From Acidobacteriota bacterium (GTDB lineage: Bacteria; Acidobacteriota; Terriglobia; 2-12-FULL-54-10), in contig SHUM01000007.1 in NCBI GenBank assembly GCA_009691245.1, positions 1-64,000 on the forward strand: a stretch of DNA of 64,000 nucleotides. The letters run 5' to 3'. Every line of letters starts with the position of its first letter. Within the stretch, counting starts at the first letter, position 1. The notes beneath the pieces were generated by a model. It was not told where the DNA came from. It did no database searches and saw nothing but the letters and a program-made list of their open reading frames with translations. This document shows positions 17,291 to 25,717 of this stretch, one piece after another. The position numbers were made by a program, and so were the translations under genes.

Positions 17291-18952
17291 TTACTCGCCG
17301 GAGCGGTCGCGGTATTTGCCGGTGAAGGGCTTGGCGCCAAGCTCGACCAGCAGAGCGGCGGTCTTGTCGCGTTTGCGGGGCTGGCGGAAGCTGTAATCGT
17401 AGCGCCCGCCGGGGAGCTGGCGATAGACCAGTCCCTCGGGATCGCCCATGGCGATGGTCAACGCGGATTGGCCGTACTTGTCCTTGGCCTCGGTATCAGC
17501 GCCATGCTCCACCAGAAAGCGGACCAGATCATTAGCGCCCTGTGCGGCAGCGCCGTGCAGCGCGGTGCGTCCGCCATCACCAACCGCATTCACGTCCGCG
17601 CCCAGCGCCAGCGCCATCTTGGTGGCTTCCAGCGCTGCCTTCATGTCGGCCTCATCCCAATCACCCGATTCATGCGAGACGCCCGCGGCCACCATCAGCG
17701 CCGTAGCCCCATGCTGAGTTGTAATTTTTGGATTGGCGCGGCCCTCGACCAGCGTCTTCATGGCCGCGACATCGCCGCCCGCCGCGGCCAGAAAGAATGG
17801 CGTGGCGCCCACGAAGGTAATCTGCGGCAGGTTGTTGCCATTCGACCGCGCCACGGGAGCGTAGTCATACGGCGCGAAATCGTGCTCGACCTGGGCATTG
17901 GGATCGGCGCCCTTGGCCAGCAGCGCGCGGGCCAGATCCATCATGTTCTGCTTGCGCCAGCCGAAGCGATCGGTCGGCTCATTCTTCGCGCTGCTGACTT
18001 CATGGAATCCTTTGTAGAGCGCATAGTGCAGCGGACACATTCCGTAAGCGTCCTTGGCATTGGGATTGGCGCCGCGCTCCAGCAGATAGAGCGCCAGCTT
18101 TTCATGACCACTCGCGGTGGCCACCACCAACGGCGTGCCGTCTTCATCCGTTGCGTCATCAATGCCCGCGCCCGCATCCAGCAGCACACGCGCCGTCTCC
18201 ATGTCGCCCTGCTGCGCGGAGAACAGCAACGCGGTGAAGCCGCCGGTAGTCTTCGGGAAATACACTTCCTTGCGATACGTGGTGCCTTCAAACTCGCCAC
18301 CCATGCAGGGGTCGTTGACCGTGCAGGTAATCTCAAACGGCGTGCGCGTGGGGATCACGGTCGAGCGGACCTTCACGTTGGCGCCGCCGGCGATGAGCGC
18401 TTTCACCACGACCGTATGCTTCTCCGCCGCCGCCCACATCAGCGCCGTCTGACCCTTGCGGGATTCCTTCATATTCGGGTCCGCCTTTGCGGCGAGGAGG
18501 GCTTGCACGGTTTCCACGTTGCCGGTCTGCGCGCAAGTCATCAGCGGGGTTTCACCGGTCCAGTTGGCTTTGTTGGGATTCGCGCCGCTCTTCAAGAGCA
18601 GCTTCACCATCGCCCCGCTGGCATTGGTGCAGGCCAGCGATAGAGGCGTAACCCCGTAGTCATTCTCGGCATTCACCGTGGCCCCGCCGCGGATCAGCAT
18701 TTCGGCCATCGGGAGATCATCGCGATGCACGGCCCAGGCCAGCGGAGTCGCGCCATTCGCCGCGCTCAAGTTCACGTCCACGCGCTCGGAGAGCAACGCC
18801 TGCACGCCCTGCCGGTCGCCGCGCTCAATCGCTTCCATCAATCGCGCGTCAGCAGTGGCCGCGCTTGTGGGCAACGCCGTGGAGGCCAACGCCGCAAGCA
18901 TCAACAGCCGCCCTCCCAATTGGACCGCGAACGGAGTTACTTTGTGAGCCAT
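17291..18952 (-). CDS. Secreted ankyrin-repeat protein (paralogue 1)
   Basis: A 553-residue exported protein. I use the ATG at 18952, which has GGGGAG eight bases upstream and opens a signal peptide (hydrophobic GGRLLMLAALASTALPTSAA). The rest is about ten ankyrin repeats (units such as NGATPLAWAVHRDDLPMAEM), interrupted near residue 215 by a non-ankyrin insert with two cysteines (CTVNDPC). The last ~60 residues, GLVYRQLPGGRYDYSFRQP and onward, are shared with the protein at 31522-33123. Ankyrin repeats mediate protein binding; a periplasmic location is inferred. It diverges from a TonB-dependent receptor. Confidence 0.88.
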   Translation of the reverse strand: MAHKVTPFAVQLGGRLLMLAALASTALPTSAATADARLMEAIERGDRQGVQALLSERVDVNLSAANGATPLAWAVHRDDLPMAEMLIRGGATVNAENDYGVTPLSLACTNASGAMVKLLLKSGANPNKANWTGETPLMTCAQTGNVETVQALLAAKADPNMKESRKGQTALMWAAAEKHTVVVKALIAGGANVKVRSTVIPTRTPFEITCTVNDPCMGGEFEGTTYRKEVYFPKTTGGFTALLFSAQQGDMETARVLLDAGAGIDDATDEDGTPLVVATASGHEKLALYLLERGANPNAKDAYGMCPLHYALYKGFHEVSSAKNEPTDRFGWRKQNMMDLARALLAKGADPNAQVEHDFAPYDYAPVARSNGNNLPQITFVGATPFFLAAAGGDVAAMKTLVEGRANPKITTQHGATALMVAAGVSHESGDWDEADMKAALEATKMALALGADVNAVGDGGRTALHGAAAQGANDLVRFLVEHGADTEAKDKYGQSALTIAMGDPEGLVYRQLPGGRYDYSFRQPRKRDKTAALLVELGAKPFTGKYRDRSGE

Positions 18953-19061
18953 GAAGCGTCTCCCCTGTTCCCTAGAACCTTCATTCAAGACAATAACTTA
19001 TACGCCATTTATAGCAGGACTTGGCGGTGAGTCAAGGGAAAAATGCCATTCCGGTTTTCCC

Positions 19062-19091
19062 TTGACAAATCAGGCCCTCTGGCGGCATAGT
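19062..19091 (+). promoter_or_regulatory. Probable sigma-70-type promoter for the TonB-dependent receptor
   Basis: TTGACA at 19062-19067 and CATAGT at 19086-19091 are separated by 18 bases. The start codon of the receptor is 97 bases past the -10 box. The -35 box is a perfect consensus, the -10 box matches at four of six positions. The region 18953-19187 must also hold the promoter of the divergent ankyrin gene. Confidence 0.5.
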
Positions 19092-19187
19092 CCCCTTAAG
19101 ATTGTTTGGTTGAACGCGGGTAAGTTTCGCCGTCAAGTCAGACCTGAATTTGGGGATTGCGTCGGCAAATAACAGGAGGATTCTGGA

Positions 19188-22100
19188 ATGATTAGCAACG
19201 TGGTTCGCAGACTTGTGTTTGGATTTGTGCTGGCATTTGCCATGCTTCTGTGCGGCACGGCGCGGATCCACGCGCAGACCGCCACGCTTTCGGGAACCAT
19301 CACCGATAGTTCCGGTGCGGTGATACCAGACGCGCAGGCCACCGTGGCTAATAGCGAGACCGGCGCACAGCGCGTAGTCACCAGCGATGCGCAAGGCCGC
19401 TTCACTGCGCCGCAGTTGCAGCCGGGCCGCTACCAGGTGACCGTTTCCAAGGAAGGGTTCGAGACGCTGGTCAGCACCGGCATCGCCCTCACCGTGGGCC
19501 AGGAAGCGCACCTCAATCTGCCGCTCACGGTCGGCTCGGTAACGCAGCAAGTTACCATCACCGCCGAAGCGCCGCTGGTCGATACCAGCGCCAGCGCCGT
19601 AACTGGCATCGTGAACGAAGAACGCATTCAGAACCTGCCGCTCAATGGCCGCGACTTCTCGCAACTGGCCCTCATCGAGCCGGGCGTGCTGCCCGCGCGC
19701 AAGACGGATTCAACCGTCCAGAAGGGATTCGGCGCGCGCATCTCATTTGCCGGCTCACGCCCCGACCAGACCGGCTGGCTGCTCGACGGCACCAACATCA
19801 AGAGCATGTCGAACTTCGGCACGCCCGGCTCGGCCTCCGGCCTGATGCTCGGCGTGGACGCGGTGCGCGAGTTCCAAGTGCTCACCAGCAACTACTCCGC
19901 CGAGTACGGCGGCAGCACCGGCGGCATCGTGAACATGGTTACGAAGTCGGGCACCAATCAGATTCACGGCACGGCCTACGAGTATCTGCGCAACGACAAC
20001 ATGGACGCGCGCAACTTCTTCGACCGCGTTACGCGAACCAACCCCAAGAGCAAGCCGGAGTTCAAGCGCAACCAGTTCGGAGCGTCGCTCGGCGGCCCCA
20101 TCCGCAAGGATAAGTTTTTCGTTTTCGGAAATTATGAAGCGCTGCGCGAGCGTGAAGGACTCACCAACATTCAGCGCGTTCCGGATGAGGATGCGCGCCG
20201 GGGAATCTTGGGGCCGGGAACCGTCGCCATCGCGGCCTCCGTCCGTCCCTACCTGAGCTTGTGGCCGACGCCGAATGGCGCCAACCTCGGTGGCGGCGCG
20301 GCGGAACTGATTTCAGTGGCCAGCGACGTCACCAACCAGATGTACTGGATGACCCGCGCTGATTATCGGATCAATGACAATCAATCCATCTTTGCGCGAT
20401 TCACCCTCGATCAAGGCGAGAAAACCCGCCCGTATCCAATTCCGATCGTCAACGCCGATATCAGCACGCGCACGCGTTACGCCTCGGTGCAGTATGACCG
20501 CGTGTGGTCTTCGCGCTGGCTTTCCACCAATCGCATCGCTTTTAACCGCTCCAATCTGGCCTCCGATGTTTCGCTGAACATCGACTATCCGACGAATCTG
20601 TTCGTCCTGAATAAGCGCGTGCCTCCGCAATTCAGTTTCGTTACCGGGCTCGACTCGTTCGGCCCTGGCGACCGCGACGTCTTCAAGAATGTGCAGAACC
20701 TGTATGAGTTTCATCACAACATGGTCTACTCGGGCGGCGCGCACTCGGTCAAATTTGGTTTTCAATATGAGAAAGTCGGATTGAATACCGACGGCGGGCC
20801 ACGCGACAACGGCAACTTCCAATACAATAATTTAACGGCGTTCCTCACCGACGCGGTCTTCTCCAGCACTGCCGCACAGGTGCCCGGAGGGCAGTCTCAG
20901 CGCAGCTACACACAACATGTATATGGGCTTTATTTGCAGGACGATTGGCGCGTCCGGCAGAACCTGACGCTGAATCTCGGCCTGCGCTACGAACCGTTTA
21001 CCCCACCCACCGAAAAGTGGAATCGAATTGCCGTGGTCAAGGATTGGGTGAAGGCTACCTCTTTCGATACCGACGTTCCGTTCTGGAACGATCCGTCAAA
21101 GAAGAACTTCTCGCCCCGCATCGGCTTCGCCTGGGACCCCAAAGGCGATGGCAAGACGGCGGTGCGCGGCGGCTTTGGACTCTTCTACGTTACGCTGCTC
21201 GGAACTTACTATCGCACACCGGGCGTGAAGAATCCGCCTTACAGCGCGTTCGTGGAAAGCAATGTTACGAACAGCAATCTGGCCAGCTTTGAAGCCGATG
21301 TCCGGCGCATCGCTCCGACACTGCTGAACGCGCGGATGACTCCTGACTCATTCATGGAAATTTTTCAGTGGGATCTCGACCCCTCCTACGAGATCAAGTT
21401 CAACTTCACGGTGGAGCGGGAATTGCCCGGCAACATGTCCGTTTCGCTTGGCTATCTGGGCGGGCGCGCGAATCACTTGTGGCGGTCGTCGGACGCCAAC
21501 GCTTCGCCCAGCTCCTTCATGCCGGATGGCCGCGAGTTTGTGGCCTTCCAGACCGTGGGCGCGAATCGCGTCGCGCTCACTCGCGTGAACAACAACACCG
21601 ATGTCGGAACGATTCGCTACACCGACGCCAAGTCGTTCTACAACGGCCTGTTGTTCGGCGTGAAAAAGCGCATGAGTTCGGGCGTTACCTTCCAAAGCTC
21701 ATTCACATGGTCCAAGACCGTGGACGACGCCACCACCGGCGTGGCCAACACCGATTACAACGAAGGCGTCGCCGAATATCCCTACGGCCCGAAGAATGAT
21801 CGCGGCCTTTCGGGCATTCACCTGGGTCGCAACCTGACTATGAACGGAACCTGGGACCTGCCCTTCCCCAAGGATCGTGGAGTGATGAGCTACGTACTGG
21901 GCGGCTGGCAGCTTTCCGGAATCTTCTCGGCCTCCGACGGCACGCCGTTCTCGGTGCTGAACAGCGGAACCATTCTGCGTGAGCATAAGCGCAGCGGCGG
22001 AGTCCGCCCCGATTATGTCGATCCGAATCGTTCACATGAGAGTATCACTCAGGGCGTCAGCGTGGGCTGCTCCGGAGTCGCCGCCGGCACTCCGCTCGGC

Positions 22101-22439
22101 ACACCTACGCTCTACTTTGATCCCTGCGCGTTCGACAACACGCCCGCCATCAACTTCTACGGCAATAGCGGCCGCAACATTCTTACGGGCCCGGGATTCG
22201 CCAACGTCGATGTGAATTTCAAGAAAAACTTCCCGCTGGGTTTCCGGGAAGCTACTTCGGTCGAGTTCTCCGGCGGATTTTTCAACCTGCTCAACCGCCC
22301 CAGCTTCGGCATTCCGCCCGCCAATCGCGCCGCGCCGTTCAACGCCGTTACCCGCGCGCGCGATCCCATCGCGGGCCAGATCATCACCACTAGTGGTGAG
22401 TCCCGGCAAGTGCAGTTGGGCCTGAAGGTGATCTTCTAA
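19188..22439 (+). CDS. Oar-type TonB-dependent outer-membrane receptor (paralogue 1)
   Basis: A 1083-residue outer-membrane protein. A signal peptide (to about residue 30, IHAQ) is followed by a carboxypeptidase-like regulatory domain (31-115: SGTITDSSGAVIPDAQ...GRYQVTVSKEGFE), a plug domain (LPLNGRDFSQLALIEPGV; GGIVNMVTKSGTNQIHG) and a large beta-barrel that ends in an aromatic residue (LGLKVIF). Such receptors are abundant in Acidobacteriota and are thought to import large substrates such as oligosaccharides. The ligand cannot be predicted. AGGAGG precedes the ATG. It is similar over its whole length to the protein at 37357-40653. Confidence 0.93.
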   Translation: MISNVVRRLVFGFVLAFAMLLCGTARIHAQTATLSGTITDSSGAVIPDAQATVANSETGAQRVVTSDAQGRFTAPQLQPGRYQVTVSKEGFETLVSTGIALTVGQEAHLNLPLTVGSVTQQVTITAEAPLVDTSASAVTGIVNEERIQNLPLNGRDFSQLALIEPGVLPARKTDSTVQKGFGARISFAGSRPDQTGWLLDGTNIKSMSNFGTPGSASGLMLGVDAVREFQVLTSNYSAEYGGSTGGIVNMVTKSGTNQIHGTAYEYLRNDNMDARNFFDRVTRTNPKSKPEFKRNQFGASLGGPIRKDKFFVFGNYEALREREGLTNIQRVPDEDARRGILGPGTVAIAASVRPYLSLWPTPNGANLGGGAAELISVASDVTNQMYWMTRADYRINDNQSIFARFTLDQGEKTRPYPIPIVNADISTRTRYASVQYDRVWSSRWLSTNRIAFNRSNLASDVSLNIDYPTNLFVLNKRVPPQFSFVTGLDSFGPGDRDVFKNVQNLYEFHHNMVYSGGAHSVKFGFQYEKVGLNTDGGPRDNGNFQYNNLTAFLTDAVFSSTAAQVPGGQSQRSYTQHVYGLYLQDDWRVRQNLTLNLGLRYEPFTPPTEKWNRIAVVKDWVKATSFDTDVPFWNDPSKKNFSPRIGFAWDPKGDGKTAVRGGFGLFYVTLLGTYYRTPGVKNPPYSAFVESNVTNSNLASFEADVRRIAPTLLNARMTPDSFMEIFQWDLDPSYEIKFNFTVERELPGNMSVSLGYLGGRANHLWRSSDANASPSSFMPDGREFVAFQTVGANRVALTRVNNNTDVGTIRYTDAKSFYNGLLFGVKKRMSSGVTFQSSFTWSKTVDDATTGVANTDYNEGVAEYPYGPKNDRGLSGIHLGRNLTMNGTWDLPFPKDRGVMSYVLGGWQLSGIFSASDGTPFSVLNSGTILREHKRSGGVRPDYVDPNRSHESITQGVSVGCSGVAAGTPLGTPTLYFDPCAFDNTPAINFYGNSGRNILTGPGFANVDVNFKKNFPLGFREATSVEFSGGFFNLLNRPSFGIPPANRAAPFNAVTRARDPIAGQIITTSGESRQVQLGLKVIF

Positions 22440-22473
22440 CTCGGCAGGACAATCGAAACCATTTCACAAAAAA

Positions 22474-22502
22474 GCGCGCAATGGATTCGCTCCGCTGCGC
22501 GC
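22474..22502 (+). terminator. Hairpin between the converging receptor and cytochrome genes
   Basis: GCGCGCA (22474-22480) pairs with TGCGCGC (22496-22502). An A-run precedes it and TTCATTTATTT follows, so it could end transcription from both directions. It lies 35 bases past the receptor stop and 41 bases from the convergent cytochrome gene stop. Confidence 0.6.
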
Positions 22503-22542
22503 TTCATTTATTTATATTGGGTACTTAAATTGGGTCGGGCGA

Positions 22543-22953
22543 TTACAGCGTTTGCAAATACGCCAACAAGTCATCCAGGCCTTGCCCGTTCACGTTCTCG
22601 CCCATCGGCGCCATGCCGCCGCCACCCTCGCTGACCTGCTTCTTAATGATCTCCACCGTGTGTTCCTTGTGCTCGGTGCCGTCGGAGAGCTTGTGCGCCG
22701 GCCACTTGAACAAGTCCTTCAGGCCAGGCCCGACGCCGGCTTCGGAGGATTCCGCATTGTGGCAGAAGGCGCAGTTGTCGTTGAAGATGGCCTTGCCCTT
22801 GGCCGCATCGCCAGAGGCTGGTGGGGCGGCCTGCGGCTGGCTCGCCCCGCGCTGGGCCGAGGACATCATGAACACACCAGCGGTGCCGATGCTAAATACT
22901 GCGCTCAACATCACGCCGCCCAGAACGGTTCTCTTCTTCGCTTCCTTGGACAT
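22543..22953 (-). CDS. Small membrane-anchored or exported cytochrome c
   Basis: A 136-residue protein with an N-terminal hydrophobic segment (VMLSAVFSIGTAGVFMMSSA) and a single heme site CAFCH near residue 60. A later MAPMGE probably supplies the axial methionine. The second half (WPAH, then GGGMAPMGENVNGQGLDDLLAYLQTL in two parts) is very similar to the C-terminal domain of the ActE-like protein at 24334-25212. It is the last gene of the complex III cluster and could be its electron acceptor. AGGTGG lies upstream of the ATG. Confidence 0.88.
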   Translation of the reverse strand: MSKEAKKRTVLGGVMLSAVFSIGTAGVFMMSSAQRGASQPQAAPPASGDAAKGKAIFNDNCAFCHNAESSEAGVGPGLKDLFKWPAHKLSDGTEHKEHTVEIIKKQVSEGGGGMAPMGENVNGQGLDDLLAYLQTL

Positions 22954-22984
22954 CGCCCAGCACCACCTTCTAAGTCTTACAAAT

Positions 22985-24208
22985 TTACTCTGACCCGGAC
23001 GCCGCTTTTAATTCCGAGCCTATCTCCAGAATAGAAACCCGCCGCAGGCTTGTCAATAGAAGGAGCAAAATGCCCGCAGTAAATCCGGCGGTAATAAAGA
23101 TGGCACGCATCCCAAAGACTGATTCATCGCCGCTCATCAGCTCGGGGCTGGCCAGCACAAATCGCTCCATCCAGGTTCCGGCTATGACCATGAGTGACAC
23201 GCCCAGCAGCAGTTGCTGATTCAGCTTGGCGGCTTTCGGCAGCAGCAGCACAAAGGGCAGCACGAAGTTCAGCAACAGGACTATATAGGAAAGAGTCTGC
23301 CAGGGCTGCGTGGCCAGTCGCAACTGCACGTAGCTGGTTTCCTGCGGAAGATTGCCGTACCAGATCGGGAGGAGCTGCGACCAAACCATGTACATCCAAA
23401 TCATGGAAAAACTGAACAGCATCTTGCCCATGTTGCTCCGGGCACGGTCTTGAAATTCGCGGGACATCCGTTCCGAGCCACCGAGCCAGCGGCGGGCCGC
23501 TATGGCCAGAGCCGTCGCCACGGCCACACCCAGATAGAGGTTGCCGACAAAATAGTAGCCGCCAAACAGAGAGGAGGACCAGTGAGGATCGAGCGCCATG
23601 AGCAGGTCCACCGCGAGCAGCGCGCTGACCAGCACAAAAACAATCAGGTAGGCAATCGCCAGCCATCGTGTTGCCGCAGTATTTCCACTCCATGTTCCGT
23701 TCCCTGTGCCACTCCCTGTCCCGCGCCGCGAACTACGTGCAAACGCCATGCCCACGACGGCAAGAATCAGCAGGCCCAGCGACCCGCGCAGGTAGATCGC
23801 CCCCACGTTCAGCCAGGGCTTGTGTACACCGCCGCCGACCGCTGCCCACGGGAACAAAACCTCCCTGCCCAGCGCGGAAATCAAAAAGAGCGCGCACACC
23901 GCGGGCAGAGCCGCCGCGCAGGCCTCCGCAGCGGGCCGGACCGTGCGCTGCCAGCGCGCGTCGGATACTTCCAAAATGGCCGCCAGCGCCACGGCGCCGC
24001 TCACCACGCCGGAGCATAGCAAAAAATTCACCAGAAAAATTCGCCACGCCTCTTGCGGCGCGGAGAGAGCGGTCCAAACAAACACACCCACTCCAGTCAG
24101 CGCCAGCGCCGCCAGCAGAGACAATAATCCAGCCGGGATGGTCTTCGGATTCCCCGCTTCCGTACTTTCGCGTGTCATCAAGTCGTCTGCCATTCCAGTC
24201 TCAAACAT
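22985..24208 (-). CDS. actF: Alternative complex III quinol-binding subunit ActF
   Basis: A polytopic membrane protein with about ten hydrophobic segments. It belongs to the smaller NrfD-like/ActF quinone-interacting group of alternative complex III, judged from its place after actE and from segments such as WRIFLVNFLLCSGVVSGAV and WSQLLPIWYGNLPQET. A Gly/Thr/Asn-rich linker (RRGTGSGTGNGTWSGN) sits between two membrane segments and is encoded by short DNA repeats. The start is uncertain: ATG at 24208 or 24193. An in-frame start at 24253 would lie within a palindrome and is unlikely. Length is about 405 residues. Confidence 0.8.
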   Translation of the reverse strand: MFETGMADDLMTRESTEAGNPKTIPAGLLSLLAALALTGVGVFVWTALSAPQEAWRIFLVNFLLCSGVVSGAVALAAILEVSDARWQRTVRPAAEACAAALPAVCALFLISALGREVLFPWAAVGGGVHKPWLNVGAIYLRGSLGLLILAVVGMAFARSSRRGTGSGTGNGTWSGNTAATRWLAIAYLIVFVLVSALLAVDLLMALDPHWSSSLFGGYYFVGNLYLGVAVATALAIAARRWLGGSERMSREFQDRARSNMGKMLFSFSMIWMYMVWSQLLPIWYGNLPQETSYVQLRLATQPWQTLSYIVLLLNFVLPFVLLLPKAAKLNQQLLLGVSLMVIAGTWMERFVLASPELMSGDESVFGMRAIFITAGFTAGILLLLLTSLRRVSILEIGSELKAASGSE

Positions 24209-24220
24209 TGCCCTAGCACT

Positions 24221-24313
24221 GTCATCTTGAGCGCAATAAATTGAGCGCAACAAGAGCTCTGCTTTTTCACGCGCCCTGAACGAAAGCAGATACTTCGCTT
24301 CGCTCAGAATGAC
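24221..24313. repeat. Imperfect palindrome of the GTCAT-TGAGCGCA family
   Basis: The left end GTCATCTTGAGCGCAATAAA and the right end TTCGCTTCGCTCAGAATGAC pair imperfectly, with internal CTCTGC and GCAGA arms. It fills the gap between actE and actF and shares ends with the elements at 40976 and 49736. Confidence 0.7.
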
Positions 24314-24333
24314 AATCGAACGATAGGTCCTGG

Positions 24334-25212
24334 CTACAGCGTCTGCAAATAGGCCAGCAAGTCTTCCAGCGCCTGCCCGCTCACGGCGTCTCCCATCGGC
24401 GCCATCGCGCCGCCGCCATCCACGATCTGCTTGCGGATCATCGGCGCCGTGTGTCGCGCGTGATCGCTGCCATCCGCGCCGCGATGCGCCGGCCAGCCGA
24501 AAAGGTTTTTCAGGCCCGGGCCGACGATCTCCGCATCGGAATCAGCGGCGTGGCAGGTGGAACAGTTGTCATCGTACACGGCTTTCCCGCGTGCCGCGTC
24601 GCCCGGAGCGAATGTCGCCTCGCTTCCCGAACTGGTTACGCCGGGCTGCGTGCCACTAATCGTTTCGGACATCGGCGGCGCGATGGCGATGCTGCGCAGG
24701 TAGCTCACCAGTTGCCAGCGCTCCTGGGGAGCGATGGCATGGTCCAGCGAAGTCATCACCGCCCCTCCGTTGCGAATCGTGGCATAGAGGAATCCGTCCG
24801 AGCGGCGGCCCACCGTAATCTGCAAATTAGGCGGCGGAAACAGCGCTTTCTTAGCCACCGGACCGTCTCCCTTGCCCTCCGGTCCATGGCAGGCCGCGCA
24901 GTAAGACGCGAACAACTTCTTCCCACTTTCAATCGTCTCCGGCGAAGTTGCCAGCGGGTTGCGCAATTTGGTATCCGCATCTTGCCGCGACATCGGCGGC
25001 TCATTTGCGCCCAGATCCGTCTCACCGGGCATTGTCGTGCCGACAGAACCCACCGGCGCTGACCATGCCATGCTGCCCACCGCGGGCTTTGGAGACACCG
25101 GGTAGCGCAATCCCATATACCAGTCCCCTGCGCGGGGTACCAGCAAGATGGCTCCCGCAGCCAGCACGAGCAGCACAAAACCTGCCGGGATGAGCAGTTT
25201 AAGCGGTTTCAA
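24334..25212 (-). CDS. actE: Alternative complex III cytochrome c subunit ActE fused to a second cytochrome c domain
   Basis: A 292-residue protein with a membrane anchor (LLIPAGFVLLVLAAGAILLV). The first heme domain is typical of ActE: a GLRYPVSPKP-type N-terminal segment, CAACHGPEGKGDGPV near residue 107, and later AIAPQERWQLVSYLRS. After a short Ser/Thr-rich linker, a second heme domain begins (CSTCH near residue 217) and ends MAPMGDAVSGQALEDLLAYL. ActE is normally a single-heme protein of about 200 residues, so the second domain is an addition. It closely resembles the separate cytochrome at 22543-22953. The start overlaps actD by 14 bases. Confidence 0.88.
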   Translation of the reverse strand: MKPLKLLIPAGFVLLVLAAGAILLVPRAGDWYMGLRYPVSPKPAVGSMAWSAPVGSVGTTMPGETDLGANEPPMSRQDADTKLRNPLATSPETIESGKKLFASYCAACHGPEGKGDGPVAKKALFPPPNLQITVGRRSDGFLYATIRNGGAVMTSLDHAIAPQERWQLVSYLRSIAIAPPMSETISGTQPGVTSSGSEATFAPGDAARGKAVYDDNCSTCHAADSDAEIVGPGLKNLFGWPAHRGADGSDHARHTAPMIRKQIVDGGGAMAPMGDAVSGQALEDLLAYLQTL

Positions 25213-25717
25213 TGGAGATCTCCTCCAGACCGCAAGCCCGCAAAACGCGGCTCACTTCCTCCACCTGCTCCGGCCCACACGCGACGAACAGGCCAAAGGT
25301 GTCCACCGAAAATCGTTCGCTGTATCGCGCTTTGGAAATCACGCCGGGCACCGCGGAACGAAACAATCCGCCGTGCAGCACAAAGCCGGCAACGGTAGAG
25401 AGCCCCGCGAACAGAATGGTCAGCTCGAAGATGACTACCGAAAATCCAGTGAATGCGACGATCGGCTTGCCGCCAGTAATCAGCGGCCAGGAGAGCGCGG
25501 TGCCGTAGGTCAGCGCCAGACCTCCGAGCAGCCCGAGGATACCGCCCGCAAACGTGTAGTAACGGATGGGAGTCGCCCCAATTCCGCAGGCCTCCAGCAG
25601 CTCGCCCGAGGGCAGCGGAGAAAACACCTCAAATTGCGCGAAGCCTTTGTCGCGCAGATGTTCGAGCGCGTCCACCAGTCGGCGCTCCTGATACGAGATG
25701 GCCAGCACGCCGCTCAT
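25199..25717 (-). CDS. actD: Alternative complex III membrane subunit ActD (DUF3341)
   Basis: A 172-residue protein with two central membrane segments. The DUF3341 pattern is visible: an N-terminal region about polar sensing of sequence (LVDALEHLRDKGFAQFEVFSPLP), then IRYYTFAGGILGLLGGLALTY, and ITGGKPIVAFTGFSVVIFEL. It is a structural subunit of the quinol:cytochrome c oxidoreductase. The ATG at 25717 overlaps the TGA of actC (ATGA), which decides the start over an in-frame start 32 codons upstream. Confidence 0.92.
   Translation of the reverse strand: MSGVLAISYQERRLVDALEHLRDKGFAQFEVFSPLPSGELLEACGIGATPIRYYTFAGGILGLLGGLALTYGTALSWPLITGGKPIVAFTGFSVVIFELTILFAGLSTVAGFVLHGGLFRSAVPGVISKARYSERFSVDTFGLFVACGPEQVEEVSRVLRACGLEEISIETA

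Noticed and set aside
17234-18643. Long plus-strand open frame antisense to the ankyrin gene
   Set aside because: It is the complementary shadow of a GC-rich repeat gene; it has no ribosome site and no recognisable domain.
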